Part shown: piece by piece, positions 37,103 to 49,800 of the stretch
How positions within the stretch are numbered: the first letter of the stretch is position 1
Layout: each line of letters opens with the position of its first letter
Source: Apiospora phragmitis
Lineage: Eukaryota > Ascomycota > Sordariomycetes > Amphisphaeriales > Apiosporaceae
Assembly (NCBI GenBank): GCA_038363925.1
Contig: JAQQWL010000009.1
Span: forward strand, 2,666,001 to 2,730,000
Reading direction: 5' to 3'
DNA: 64,000 nucleotides
Made by a program: the position numbers and the translations under genes
Notes under the pieces: generated by a model
Database searches by the model: none
What the model saw: the letters and a program-made list of their open reading frames with translations, nothing else
What the model was told of the DNA's origin: nothing

Positions 37103-37936
37103 TCTCGCTGCGTTACGCGATTCTGTCGCGTATTCTCAATTAAAAAAGATTTTGACTGGATGTAAATGAAGTAGCGAGTCCTCAATGTTTTGTCTAAGGG
37201 CGCCTGGTGCCATCATGGATCAGTTAATTGGCAGGCAGCCAGACCCCACCAAAAACCATTTAGATTTACTTGTAGGCCCCTTGGCGCTAGTCCTATTCCC
37301 TGTCTCATCCCTGCCCCTCCCAGATCTTATCGCGGTTGCCATAGGCTGCTGCTTGTTGACGCGCGATTGGCAAATAGACTGCAGCTCGAAGAGGAGGTGG
37401 TTGACCGGAGAGACAACCGATCTTCTCCCCTGCTACCCTACCGACCACACCACTTGTTGGACTTGTTGATCGACTTCTTCTGTCTTTCTTTTCCTCCCAG
37501 CCTCAAGCTAACCTCAATTGCAAGTTTCCCGGGCGTATCCGTTCTCTTCTTGTTCTGATTTCCTGCGTAGGACCGTTGGTCTCATAAGGTTCGTGCTATT
37601 CTCCCAGCCATATCTGCATGTCGTCGTCGATACATATCCAAACTACTCGATTCCCGCCTTTGATTTTTCTCTCCTTCCATGTACGGCCTGTAGTCCTCGA
37701 CTTTGGTTTCTTTAAGGCCGTTTCGAATCAAAACTAACAACCATTGTCATTCCAGAAGATTGTCTCTTTCTTTCGGCCCAGCCGCCCCCGATTGAAGCAA
37801 GCCAGTTTCAACGGCTGTCATCTTTGTCCAGTCGTGCCATTGTCGCTCGAACACTGAGAGACATCTCTCCGAAGCAATACAATACTGGCCTTGAAAAAGT
37901 CTACACGTCGGCCACAGCCCATATAGATTATCCAAG
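37103..37936. promoter_or_regulatory. Shared divergent promoter region chk1 / ubc11
   Basis: 834 bp separates the two start codons. Plus-strand 37400-37740 is strongly C/T-rich, a usual fungal core-promoter and 5' UTR composition, with probable leader of the E2 gene nearest 37936. No specific factor site is claimed. Confidence 0.5.
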
Positions 37937-38614
37937 ATGGATTTCGAGTCGGAAAACAGCCAGAACTCTGCGCCCGGCAGCGTCCAGGCCGCTAAGCTCG
38001 GCGGATCGCGAAAAGGACCTGATGCTCAGAGCGTGACGAAGCGGTACGTAGCGTCGCCTCACACCCGAGACTACCCACGAAGTTTATACTACTGATACGG
38101 TTTTGTTTCAGACTGCAAACAGAGCTCATGCAGTTGATGACATCTCCAGCTCCCGGCGTGTCTGCCTTTCCCTCAGCCGATGGCAACCTGCTGTCCTGGA
38201 CGGCCACCATTGAGGGCCCTGACGACACGCCCTATGCTGGCCTGACCTTCAAGCTCACGTTCGCATTCCCCAACAACTACCCTTACGCGCCACCGACAGT
38301 CCTTTTCAAGACGCCTATCTACCACCCTAACTTTGACTTCTCCGGTCGTATCTGCCTGGATATCCTGAAGGATAAGTGGACTGCTGCATACAACATTCAG
38401 ACTGTACTTCTGAGTCTGCAAAGTCTTCTGGGCGAGCCCAACAAGTACGTGGTTTTTTTTCTCTATATCGATACGTGTATCAAGATTCTTGCCTGCTAAT
38501 ACGCAAAATAGTGCCTCGCCCCTGAACGGAGAAGCCGCCGAGTTGTGGGACAAGGACATGGAGGAGTTCAAGCGCAAGGTGCTCGCTCGCCACCGAGATG
38601 TCGACGATGACTAG
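37937..38614 (+). CDS. ubc11: Ubiquitin-conjugating enzyme E2, UBE2C/Ubc11 type
   Basis: E2 enzyme that works with the anaphase-promoting complex to degrade cyclins and securin. Exons 37937..38043, 38112..38444 and 38512..38614 give 180 residues, intact. A Ser/Gly-rich N-terminal extension of about 35 residues, typical of UBE2C, precedes the UBC fold. The core shows the HPN motif in [20 protein letters not shown], whose Cys (RICLDIL) is the active-site residue, then [22 protein letters not shown]. The ending is [14 protein letters not shown]. The extension and the [11 protein letters not shown] segment favour UBE2C over other E2s. The upstream neighbour is Chk1, divergent. Confidence 0.93.
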
Positions 38615-39469
38615 ATGATTTGCCTAAAAACGACGCTGGTTTGGTGCCATTTGTACTATACCCCCCAAATCCTCGGCTACCGCTCGAGGATATGATTCTA
38701 CGCGAAACAAGCATAGCCGGCATTGGAGAAATTGGAGTCATGCTTCTTGCATAGGGTAGTTTGCTCCCATACCGATCTTCAAGGATGGATGGCATTGCAC
38801 TCGTACATGGTTTTGCTTTTCAGGGTTCAGAACGTTCAGGGTTTATAGAAGGATCCGGGGAACTTACCTGGGAGTGCCTAAACAATATATTACCCTGAGA
38901 CAGCATGCATGGATATTTGATTATTTTGGTGTTTACGCACTCTGATTTTGCTCGAACAGACTTCTGCTTCACTTGATGGATTCGATCTGTGACCTGAGCT
39001 GCAGTATACTTCTTTCAATACAGGTTGGCCGTGGTATCCCGAAATACCGCGATTGGTGGTTGTAAGTCATTCAGGCCATGATCATACCAGCCTTTCTCTA
39101 GTACAACGTGAATCGTCTTAGACATGAGTATTCGACTGGACCAGAGTTTCACAAAGCATTCAGGGCGACAGTGTATCCAGCCTCAGCGCAAGTGGGTTTT
39201 CACATTGTCTCGAATTGATTTTTTCCTTGACCAGTGAAGCTAGAATCCATGTCATGTAAAGGAACCAGACGGAACTCCAAAACCATGCCCTTCGTGTGTG
39301 AGAGAGATAGAGAACCTCGATATGATGATTCCATTCCACCATACTCTTGTGGTGTAAAAATATCTAGCCCTCGGACCACACCCGTTTACACACAAATAGA
39401 CGCCGCCGCTCGTCAAGTCGTTCTTTTCTTCTTTCGTCGTCTTCATCCACGCGGAAACCGGTAGCGAAC
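38615..39469. other. Intergenic, 3' flanks of ubc11 and rpl31
   Basis: 855 bp between convergent genes. No coding frame or RNA gene was recognised. Confidence 0.45.
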
Positions 39470-40057
39470 TTATTCCTCGACGACGGTCGTCACGAGACCC
39501 TTGGGGTTCTTGACGTTGACGGCCTGCACGTAGCTGTACAGCTTCTCCTTGGCACCCTCCTCGTCGTTACGGCGGCGGCTGATGCGCACGCGGATTCTGT
39601 AGGGGACACCCTTGACACCCTGCTCCCACACCTTCTTGTTCAGCTGGGGGTCGAGGCGGACATCGGAGGTACCCTATTGCCGGAATTCCTGTTAGTAAAC
39701 ACGCATTTCGTCTTAGGTATTCCAATCGTAGGTGTGATGTGGCGTCGAGGGCAGCTGAGTCGTAGGATAGCATGGCTGGGGGTTAATATCGTACCATGGT
39801 CTTGTGGGCGAACTCTTTGATCTCCTTGATGGCCTTGGGAGCCCGCTTCTTGAAGGTAGCACCATGTAACTGGAGGTGGAAATTTCGTCAGCAATCTCGC
39901 GATTCAAAAAACCAACTTTCCTCCAAATGGTCCAGACAAACATTCCTCCCAGGATCCCTCAAGGTAGACGTACTCTCTTGTGCAGGTGAATGGTGTACTC
40001 GCGAGCGACAACCTGCTCAAGGGCTCCCTTGCCTGAAGACTTCTTTCCGGACGACAT
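39470..40057 (-). CDS. rpl31: 60S ribosomal protein eL31
   Basis: Component of the large ribosomal subunit near the tunnel exit. Three exons, 40057..39974, 39869..39795 and 39673..39470, all break between codons and give 120 intact residues. It opens [22 protein letters not shown], continues HLHKR, then [22 protein letters not shown], and ends VTTVVEE, all characteristic of eL31. Length matches the family (about 113-125). Two introns early in the gene are usual for ribosomal protein genes of filamentous fungi. Confidence 0.96.
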
Positions 40058-41307
40058 TTCTGTGATTTGTGGTCAGATTGATTCGGGAATTTGACCTTTG
40101 CTGAAGAATAGCAGTGATAGCGAATGCGCTTACTGTTTGATGTGTTGTCCTGTGGGTGGTTAGTCGAAATGGTGGTCGTGTCGGGCTACGTCGTGTATTC
40201 TCACAGAATTGCTGTAGTCCAAAAGTCCCGATCGAGAATATTTCCTGCTGCACTGGGAAAATTGTAGATGGGCTTGTGGGTTGAGAGGGCAAGAACGTTG
40301 GCCAATGAAGAAGGGCTAGAAGTGGGGGCTTGGAGGGAGTGGCTGTGGTGGCTTTAATGGCTTAATAAATGCATCTGCCTGCTGTGGCTAGTGAGAATTA
40401 GCGCTGAGTGGAGACAGCAAGTGACAATCGAGCAATGAGCGGGTCTTTGCAAAACAACACTCGCGTGAAGCTTAGACCAACCTTTCAGCCTTCAGCACAC
40501 GACGACTGCAAGCAGCTGTGCTGAGAGCTGAGAAGGCTGGCCCGTCCATGTCAAACACTGACAGAAGAGGAGGGAAAAGAAAGACTTGGCGGGAGAATCA
40601 CAATTTGGTTCTGCTTCGCCCGGATCAAGCAGGTCAATCAGGTACACTTCTGCTTTCTGAGCTCGACTTGAATCGCCTGCCAATCACGCGCTACAGCTCA
40701 CAGCCCGACAGGCACACCCACCACAAACAGTACGACTACAGTACCATTCCATGGCTGCGCCCCATTCCTGTCTTAGAGCAGCAGAGACAGGACTGTGCTA
40801 TCAATTTCCGACCCGTCGTGACGTCTAATCTCAAATTTGTTCTATCAAACTCGCTCGTAATGCTTGCAACACTCGCAACACCCGCATAACTCAAGCTGTC
40901 AACTAACTTAACCTATTGACAAGCCCAAACACTACTCCAAGGTGCCGAGCCAACCTTATGGTTGCACATTCTGATCCAAGTTACATCTGTTGTCGTCGCA
41001 ACTCCTGATGATAATCGGATAATCGGTTCATCAACTACCATTCACTCGCTCACTTGGTGAATATCTTCCTTACCCGAATCTTCCAAGGCCTGTCAGCTCC
41101 ACATTCCTTCCCCCAGCAACCACGCGACAATTCATCACCCAATCTCGACTCGGTCGGTCCAGTTCGCGAAAATAGCCTCCCGCTCAGGGAGAGCCAACCT
41201 CAACCACACTCGTTCACACCGAAACCCAAAGCGACACATTGTATCGCGCCCGACGGAAAAAGGCTATTTTACAGTATCAATTATTTCGTTTCGATACAGC
41301 AGCCAAA
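40058..41307. other. Divergent promoters, rpl31 and rax1-like
   Basis: 1250 bp of presumed 5' flank for both genes. The right half is C/A-rich with a long leader before 41308. No further gene recognised. Confidence 0.45.
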
Positions 41308-42566
41308 ATGGCCTACTCTGGCCATGAACCGCCGAACAGCTTCTCGAGAGGCACCCCGTCGCCTATCCCCGATATGACTAGGAATCGGCTGCCGACGCTC
41401 TTCGAGGTGCTGAGTCGTCGCACTCATCCCCCGGTCGACCTGTTCTCTTTCTACATTTACATGCGTGATCAACAACGATCCGTCGACTACCTTGATTTCT
41501 GGTACTTCAAATCCGTAATTGGAGGGTGACGAACGAGCGAAAGATGCTGACAATTGAACTCTAGGCTCGATGTTGCTCAGCACATGTCCCTCTGCCGCCA
41601 CTATGTTCGTGAACTTAGAAGATCAGTCCTAGTTGGAACCCCCGACGGAGAAAAGTAGATCGAAACGGTCATCGGCAGTATTGGAAGCTATGGGCGACAT
41701 GCGCGATGGCCCGGCCGGCCCTTCACATTATTCGACCGAGAAGGAGAGAGAGCAAAATGCGCAAATGTCGGCATACCTTCGTGATCAACCCGTCACTCCT
41801 GGCAGCATGCAGCACGAGGATTCCCCGGCGAGCAGTCGAGAACGCCGCGCTCGAGCCAGTAGCCATCTCAGTACTACCCGTGGGTTGACAACCGACTCGA
41901 ATTCGCCAGCTCACGCAGTGGCTAGAGAGAGGATATCCGGGCCAGCGCAGAAAAGATCCTGTATACCTTTCTTCTGCCAGGTGCCGAACGTGAGATCACG
42001 CTGCCGGGCTCCATCACTCAGGATATCACAACCGCAATCGAACAAGATGGACGGGATGACCCCGAGGTCTTTGACGTCGCTAAGGATTATGTCTTCCAGG
42101 CCATGGAGCGTGATGCCTTCCCTGGCTTCTTGCGTGCCCGTGCTCTGGGTAACCTGATCCCGCCCACCATCATAGCAAGGCTGATTACTGGTCTCATTGC
42201 CATGTTTGGTGCCTTCTGGACTGCGTTTGTTCTCATCTTCCTGAACATGTCCAGGCAAACTCGATGCTGGGTACGTGCCACATTTTGAAAAACCCCCGTC
42301 ATTAATCTTGAAATACTTACGTCTTCCAGGTCATCTTGCCCTTCACTGTAGGAGTTTACCTCCTAGCCTCATACCAGTACTCCCTCGATCCAATCATGGG
42401 TCTCATCGGGTTCTCCGAGTACACGCCCTTCAACTTTTCTCGCATCACCGAGCCATACGTACGTAAGCTGCTCGTGAAGCGGTCGTTGATGGTGCTTGGC
42501 ATCACGGTGCTCATAGATGCTGCACTATGTGTCTTGTTCATCCTCGTACCAGGCAAGAGGTTATAG
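41308..42566 (+). CDS. rax1: RGS-domain membrane protein, Rax1-like (two indels)
   Basis: Exons 41308..41501, 41565..42270 and 42330..42566. The N-terminus is an RGS domain (LPTLFEVLSRRTHPPVDLFSF, then LDFWLDVAQHMSLC), which in this family relates to G-protein or polarity control; Rax1 helps position growth sites. The RGS domain is split by a Ser/Arg-rich insert. Its end is DIRASAEKILYTFLLPGAER and YVFQAMERDAFPGFLRA. Membrane segments follow: LITGLIAMFGAFWTAFVLIF, LPFTVGVYLLASYQYS and VLGITVLIDAALCVLFILV. The frame breaks in 41639-41654 (one extra base) and in the AG repeat at 41924-41932 (one missing or two extra). Net length is 1137 nt, 378 residues. The fold is retained, so I read the breaks as consensus errors. 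Confidence 0.83.
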
Positions 42567-43670
42567 GTGTATTTCCGCAGTATGCCTTGTTCCTCGGGGA
42601 TATTAATCATTCACGATGTTATGACTCTTTCCTTACCTGCTTGTCTTTTGTATTCTTCATCATCATCAGCCGGCGTGCGTGTATTCTGAATAATACCTTC
42701 TCTTCGTTATCCTCCAATATTCGACCGGGTTAAGGGTGAATCGCTTAGTGGAGATAGGGAGATTTCAGAGGCGAAAATAAGGCGTTATGTCATGTGTTTG
42801 AGACACAACAATATGCTGGGTGTTTTGGACACGTCCATTCCAGAACTTGACGTTCCAGCTGGGGTTTTCTTTTATTCAATGTTTCCTACGTCCGAATTGT
42901 TGGATTACGTTACCAAAAAGTAAGGAAGAGCTCTTCCAATGGCGAGCAAAGCAAAAAGTCGCATGACGACGATTGTTAAGGGGTGAACATTCAATCTAGT
43001 TAGGAAAAGTAAAAATTATACCCAGGAACTCATCCTAGTAGTGTTTAGATAGTTGCCAGTAACATATTACATCTGGTCTTCCAACTCGGCCCAGAAATAT
43101 ACGTGTCTTTGGAATATGAGCAGGTAGGAAGCTCAAATGATACCACCTTTGGGGGATCAAATGTATTTGCCATGAAGTTTTGTGGCAAGGGTGGTGAAAT
43201 CTCGTTGATGCCGTTGTATACCTCGGCAGGTAGGTAGACAGCGCTATTGCACACCATAGGTACTGATATATACCATAACCTCTTATCAACCGACTGTGAC
43301 CTGGGGTTATTCGTGGGGGTTATACTGTGAATCAAGTGTATGATCCAGATTATAAAATCATCCATGCCACCGATCTCTCTACTACTAGAACGAAAGCCAC
43401 ATGAGCAAAAATGCAAAGTACTGAGTTCTCATGTGCTTCATTGAGGGCTATGGATGTTTCCCATGCCCAACATAGATTCTATGATGCCTGTGGGCATGTC
43501 TGCTTCTTCCTCTAGGCCCAACCCAACCTCTATTCCAGCCCTGCTTCCTGTTTGGCAGGTTCAGATGCACATCACAGCTTCCGTGTCCTTTTCTGCAGAG
43601 TTGTGCACAAGGGCAGGTCGTATGCCGGCCGATTCACCACTCCAACTCGATGTTGTGGTTCCGAAGTGCC
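42567..43670. other. Intergenic, 3' flanks of rax1-like and csn7
   Basis: 1.1 kb between convergent genes. ORFs here are short with no recognisable domain. Confidence 0.45.
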
Positions 43671-44619
43671 TCACATCTTCCGTCTGTTAACTCGCTTCTT
43701 CCCAGCACCGGAAGCGGCCCCCTCGAAGCCTTCGTTGAGGTCCTGGTTATCGTCCAGGTCCATTGCCTCGTCATCGTCAGCCTCAACCTCTATACTATTC
43801 CCGCCCCTGTCCCGCTTACCATATCGTCCACTGCGCATGCCAGCAACGGCACGGCTAACCACGTTGCTCTGGTTGTGGCCGTGTGCACCCTTTTCGAATG
43901 ACTTTTCGTCATCTATCAACTCTTCTGTCTTGCTCGTCCACGCCTTCTTTTCGCCGTGCTTTTGTGCAGCAGTATCCTTGATGGCGGCGATCTGCGCCTC
44001 GAGTTCGGCCAAGGTTGTCGTGCAGCGGCCAGACCACTCCTGGAGACTGGCCAGCATCGAGGGAATCGAGTTGGGAGCCAAGTCGCGTAGAGGTGACACA
44101 GAGGATACGTGGACAACCTGGTTGTGAGGGTCAAGTTGGGCTGTGATTAGATCTGCATAGATGGCGCTGATAACCAGATCCTCTAGGGCGCGAGCATCAC
44201 TCAGGCCCAAGGCGGACTGCAGAGAGGCATAGCTCAGGTTGTGGGGATCCTTGGCAAGAGTCAACAGGGAAAGTTGGCGCAACTTCAAGGTCTGCTGTTC
44301 GTTCAGGCTTGGGAGGTTCTGGGTGGCGCGGTAATCGGAGTAGGTGCCGTAGGAAATATCTCCAGCAGGGTGTAGTACTGGGCGTATTCAGGTGCCTGGG
44401 GAAGTGCTTGAATCTGTGGTGACTGCAAGAGCTCTGCGAAGACATAAGTGTTTGGTGTTGAGGTGGCTCTCGTGACCAGATCGGCGGCAGCGCGGGGCGA
44501 GGTTGCCGACTTGGTTAGGGCCAGGAAAGGCTGTACGTCGTGAGATTAATAAATCTGGCCAGGCAGGATGATGAGGTTCCACTAACCTCTAACGCATTCA
44601 AAGCTTTTATCTGCGCCAT
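43671..44619 (-). CDS. csn7: COP9 signalosome subunit 7 (PCI domain), one frameshift
   Basis: PCI-domain subunit of the COP9 signalosome, the deneddylase that controls cullin ubiquitin ligases and fungal development. Two exons, 44619..44587 (MAQIKALNALE) and 44530..43671. Typical CSN7 parts are VFAELLQSPQIQAL, the winged-helix KLRQLSLLTLAKDPHNLSY and DLVISAIYADLITAQLD, and a charged tail ending KKRVNRRKM. The frame breaks at AAA 44354-44356: adding one base turns an aberrant stretch into IFSYGTYSDYRATQNLPSL and joins both halves. Corrected length is 297 residues. Confidence 0.85.
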
Positions 44620-46894
44620 GATGGATGTAAAGAGCCCTACGAGAGGCCGTGAGGTGATGGAGGTAGCCTTGCGGTCAGTGAGGTCAGAGACAAGCCCAAG
44701 ACCTGATAGCCTCGTTCACGGTTGGAGGGGCTAATCAGGCGGCACGACGGCTGACTGACGTCTCTCTCTCCTCTTGGCACGCTTACCCAGTGCGGCGCTG
44801 CAGATCAAATAGTTCGGATGATCTCGGGGAAGGAATCCACTTGCAGGTCAAAGAAGGAAGACTGAGACTCCGCGAGAGTTACTAATTTCCGGCAGCAGTA
44901 CCGGTAGTGTGGTTGAGTGTTTCTTTAGATTTTCCTGGTGTCTGGTCTCTCGTATCATGAGTGTATCAGTGTTGTTTGAGCTTCCAAGCAAGCGCAGGCA
45001 GCCAATCCACCTGCCCTTCAAAGCCCGGAACCCGCTAGGCTACAGGAAGCCTAGCCCGATGGAGGGGCAGCATTGGTGGGGAGCACGAACGGCAAATAGA
45101 GGGTGATTGATATGCTAATGCCTCCTTTGAGAATGACGCCGAAATTCTGCATCCCTAATGGACGGGAATACGAATTGAAGATGCACAGTATCAGTATAAC
45201 ATGGTGTAGTGTGAAGTACTTATTCACAGCTCGTCCTTCCAACACCTTTAATGATGATGCCTCTGAGGAGAGCAGGACAATCAGTACCACCTACCTAGCG
45301 TACATGCAGTTGCAATTGGAGATGCGCATGTACATCCTAATCAACAGTCAGATGTCGCCACGTACCTAACACGCACCACTACAATAACTCTGGGTTGGAA
45401 CCTTACTTAAGCTTTGCGATTGGAAATTCAGCTGAACGAGTTGAAGCCCTGAGCCTTAGAGGGTTCAAGTCTTTTCAGTGGCTCCTCAGCTCGTATTGGG
45501 TATTGGCGTCCAAAGTTTTAGCTTGCTGAAGCTGGAACCGTTTCGCAGTGGATTCGGTTCGAAGTCTAGGCGAAACAATCCAGAGAGGCCTACCAGAGAT
45601 CGAACATTGAAACAGCCCGGGGCGAGGACTGGGATGTCCCAAGTACCTACATAGGCCTTGAATGTCTCGACTTTCTTTCGTGGCCAGGACGGTCGCGCAG
45701 AGAAGGACAAAAACACGGTAGGCATCGAATATACGATGAAATACCAGTCTACCCCTTATTCCACGTGGAACCGCTTGCGATCATTGCGCGGGTGTCTATA
45801 CGGAGTGGACTGTAGATCAACGGTTGTCGTGCATTGTTTAAAAAAAAAATTGTCCGGCTGATTTCCTAGTAGCCCGTACAGGAACATTGGCATCGCTAAA
45901 AGCTGCTCGTTTCAAAGCATTTGTTACCAGGCAACATAGCTTCATCTCTCGTCCTTCCACAGGCCTAGCTTTAGCTCCGATGCCATCGCTGCTACATAGT
46001 ATGTATGTATGCCGAAGCGTTTATCTGTGGTTGCATCCATGTTGCGAGTCATGCAACCTGAAATGGGACGTTGGGGTGAGCTTGGTGGAGATGGCTCGTG
46101 GCGTTCAATAAAGTCGACATTGAGTGTGTGATGGCCAAGCTTCCAAGTTAGGCAGGTTAGCTTCGGCAAATCGCTGCCGCTACCGTGTTTGCCCAAGCCT
46201 ACAGAGACAAAGGTGTCTTGGAGCACATGCGGAATATAAAGAACCTTTGATTACATCTATGAGCATCAATCTTATTCATCGCCCGCGTTTCTGCTCACAA
46301 ATCAATGAGTGTTGCAGTGGCCAGTCGAAGTATCCGCCGTCCCGGTTTCTTATTATTTGGCCTACGTTCGTTCGCATAGAGAGACGGAGCTTCTGGACGG
46401 AGAGAGCCACCATTACGCTACAGGCCACGGGGAGGGATGCATTAAAGATCCTGGTCTGGTCCCCTGATCCTGGCCCACTGTTCCAGCAATACTCCGTAGT
46501 ATCCGCACGGTCCGCCTAAGATTCGAGAAGACATTCAAACCCGAGCGCGCATTTTCACAAGGGTCTTCCCCGACCTGGTTGCTGACGGATACTCCTACAT
46601 AATCGCATCCTGCCACAAATCCGCCTTCCATTTCTTTCCTTGGCCAGCAACCCTACATAAGCTGACTGTAGCCACCCATTTATCTATCCTCTTACACCTG
46701 CTGTTGCCCGGAGCTGGACTTCTGATGATCGACTGAGCCAAGTTTCTCTATACCCGACTGTTTGTTACTGCGTTTTCGCGAGAATTATACCATGCCGACC
46801 ACATTATAGTCGACCTGCTCCTTTTTTTATTCATTACAGCGATCTCATCGCCAACCACCTAATCGATACGGGCAGTCTTCTAACAAGTTGCGCG
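44620..46894. other. Intergenic, promoters of csn7 and the Cu-ATPase
   Basis: About 2.3 kb. Short ORFs only. An A-run lies near 45840-45849. The segment 46600-46894 is C/T-rich and fits the leader of the ATPase gene. No metal-responsive element is claimed. Confidence 0.45.
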
Positions 46895-49800
46895 ATGGCT
46901 CCCGCAAACATCAAGGTCCCGCCGAGGGGAGCGATGCAATCCTCCCTACCAAACCCCAAGACGGCCACCTGGGCAACTACGACTCTGAGAGTCGGTGGAA
47001 TGACGTGAGTAGTATTGCGCTACATACGCTTTCAACAATTGGTTACTAACAGCTTGAAGATGTGGTGCTTGCACCTCTGCTGTTGAAGTTGGCTTCAAGG
47101 GCGTTGATGGCGTAGGAAATGTGTCCGTCAGTCTGGTCATGGAAGGGGCGGTAGTAATGCACGACCCCGAGCGCATCTCGGCCGAGGCTATATCCGAAAT
47201 CATCGAAGACCGTGGCTTCGAAGCCGAGGTTCTCTCAACCGACCTGCCTTCGCCCGCCTTTAAGCCCTTGGACAAACTATTTGACGCCGAAGACGACGAC
47301 GAGCCGACAACGACAGTGACGACGATAGCGGTGGAGGGAATGACCTGCGGAGCTTGCACCTCTGCTGTTGAGGGCGGTTTTGCTGACGTTACTGGCGTCA
47401 AACACTTCAGTATATCGTTACTGTCCGAACGCGCCGTAATCGAACACGATGCTACTCTGTTGCCCCCAGAGAAGATTGTTGAAATCATCGAAGACCGAGG
47501 TTTTGGGGCGACATTGGTCGACAGCGAAGAGCAGAAACCATCGAGAAGCCTAGACTCGGACGGCGATGTAAAACGGCCGACGTCTGCCACGACCACCATT
47601 GCTATTGAAGGCATGACCTGTGGCGCCTGCACATCAGCGGTGGAAGGTGGCTTCTCCGGAGTCGACGGTGTTCTCAGGTTCAATATCAGTCTGTTGGCCG
47701 AAAGGGCCGTCATCACCCATGACCCTGCAAAGCTGTCTGCTGAGAAGATCTCGGAGATTATTGAGGATCGCGGCTTTGGGACAACTGTGTTGTCCACGGT
47801 TTTTGATACTAGCGATCATATTGGCAACTCGTCCACCGCCCAGTTCAAAGTCTATGGCAGTCCAGACGCCGCTGCTGCAAAAGGGATCGAAGAGGCCTTA
47901 CTGGCTCTCCCCCGGCGTAAACACAGCACGCCTGAGCCTTGCCACTTCTCGTCTCACAGTCACACACCAGGCAGCCGTGACTGGTCTTAGACAGATCGTT
48001 GACACCGTGGAACAATTGGGGTTTAACGCCTTGGTTGCCGATAGCGATGACAACAACGCTCAACTCGAGTCTTTGGCGAAAACTCGCGAGATCCAAGAAT
48101 GGCGTCGAGCATTCAAGGTCTCGCTTACCTTTGCCGTCCCAGTCTTCTTCATTGGCATGATTTTCCCAATGATGATACCTGCACTCGACTTTGGTGCCTT
48201 GCAAATTCTGCCTGGTTTGTTTCTTGGCGACATCATTTGCTTAGTTCTCACGATACCTGTCCAGTTTGGCATTGGGAAGCGTTTCTACGTCTCAGCGTGG
48301 AAGTCTGTCAAGCATGGGTCTCCCACTATGGACGTACTAGTGGTGTTGGGTACCTCATCAGCATTCTTTTTCAGTGTCGTGGCCATGTGTGTGTCCTTCA
48401 TGTTCCCTCCCCATACCCGTTCCGAGTACCATCTTCGACACAAGTACGATGCTCATCACCTTCATTACCTTGGGTCGATTTCTCGAGAACAACGCCAAGG
48501 GCCAGACATCTAAAGCTCTTTCACGACTTATGTCGCTTGCTCCGTCCATGGCTACCATCTACGCGGATCCTATCGCTGCTGAAAAGGCAGCCGAAGGGTG
48601 GGATGATGTGCAAGCTTCAGGAGTGCCGAAGACTCCGGTTGTGGATGGCAATGCTGCGGAGGAGAAGGTCATTCCTACCGAACTCATTCAGGTTGGCGAC
48701 GTTGTTGTTATCCGACCTGGAGACAAAATCCCCGCTGATGGTCTGATCGTCCGTGGAGAAACCTATGTCGATGAAAGCATGGTGACTGGTGAACCTATCC
48801 CGGTTAACAAAAAGAAGGGAAGTCACCTCATCGGCGGAACGGTCAATGGCCACGGGCGCGTTGACTTTCGAGTCACGCGGGCTGGTCGTGATACCCAACT
48901 CAGTCAGATCGTCAAGCTTGTGCAGGATGCCCAGACCACCAGGGCGCCGATTCAGAGGCTTGCAGATACACTTGCGGGTTATTTTGTTCCCACGATTCTC
49001 TTCCTTGGCCTCATGACCTTCATTGTGTGGATGGTTCTTAGTCACGTCCTTAAGAATCCTCCCAAGATCTTCATACAAGAGCAGAGCGGAGGCCGACTGT
49101 TTGTCTGCGTCAAGCTGTGTATATCCGTCATTGTATTTGCCTGTCCCTGTGCTCTGGGATTAGCTACGCCCACCGCAGTCATGGTTGGGACTGGAGTTGG
49201 TGCGGAGAACGGTATCTTGGTCAAGGGAGGCGCTGCTCTGGAGACTACGACCAAGATTACGCAGGTTGTTCTCGACAAGACGGGCACCATCACCTATGGT
49301 AAGATGAGTGTCGCCACTGCCAAGCTTACTTCACTTTGGCAAGGCAACGACTGGCGCCGACGCCTCTGGTGGACAATTGTCGGTCTTGCTGAGATGGGAA
49401 GTGAACATCCCGTCGGAAAAGCTGTGCTAGCGGCTGCGCGTAACGAAATTGGTGTCGACAAGGAGAGCGCAATTGATGGTAGCGTAGGTGACTTTGAGGC
49501 AGCAGTCGGCAGGGGCATCAGCGCTACCGTCGAGCCGAGCACCAGCGGCCAGCGAATTCGCTACAAGGTGCTGGTGGGCAATGTCCGCTTCCTTCGGGAG
49601 AACAAAGTGGAAGTGTCCGAGGACGATATCGAGGCATCGGAGGAGATCAACTCCAAGGCAAACAAATCCAAGTCCTCCACATCTGCTGGTACCACGAATA
49701 TCTTCATCGCCATTGATGGGAAATACGCTGGCCACCTGTGCCTCGCAGATACTATCAAGGAGGGTGCTTCAGCTACCATCGAAGTCCTTCACCGGATGGG

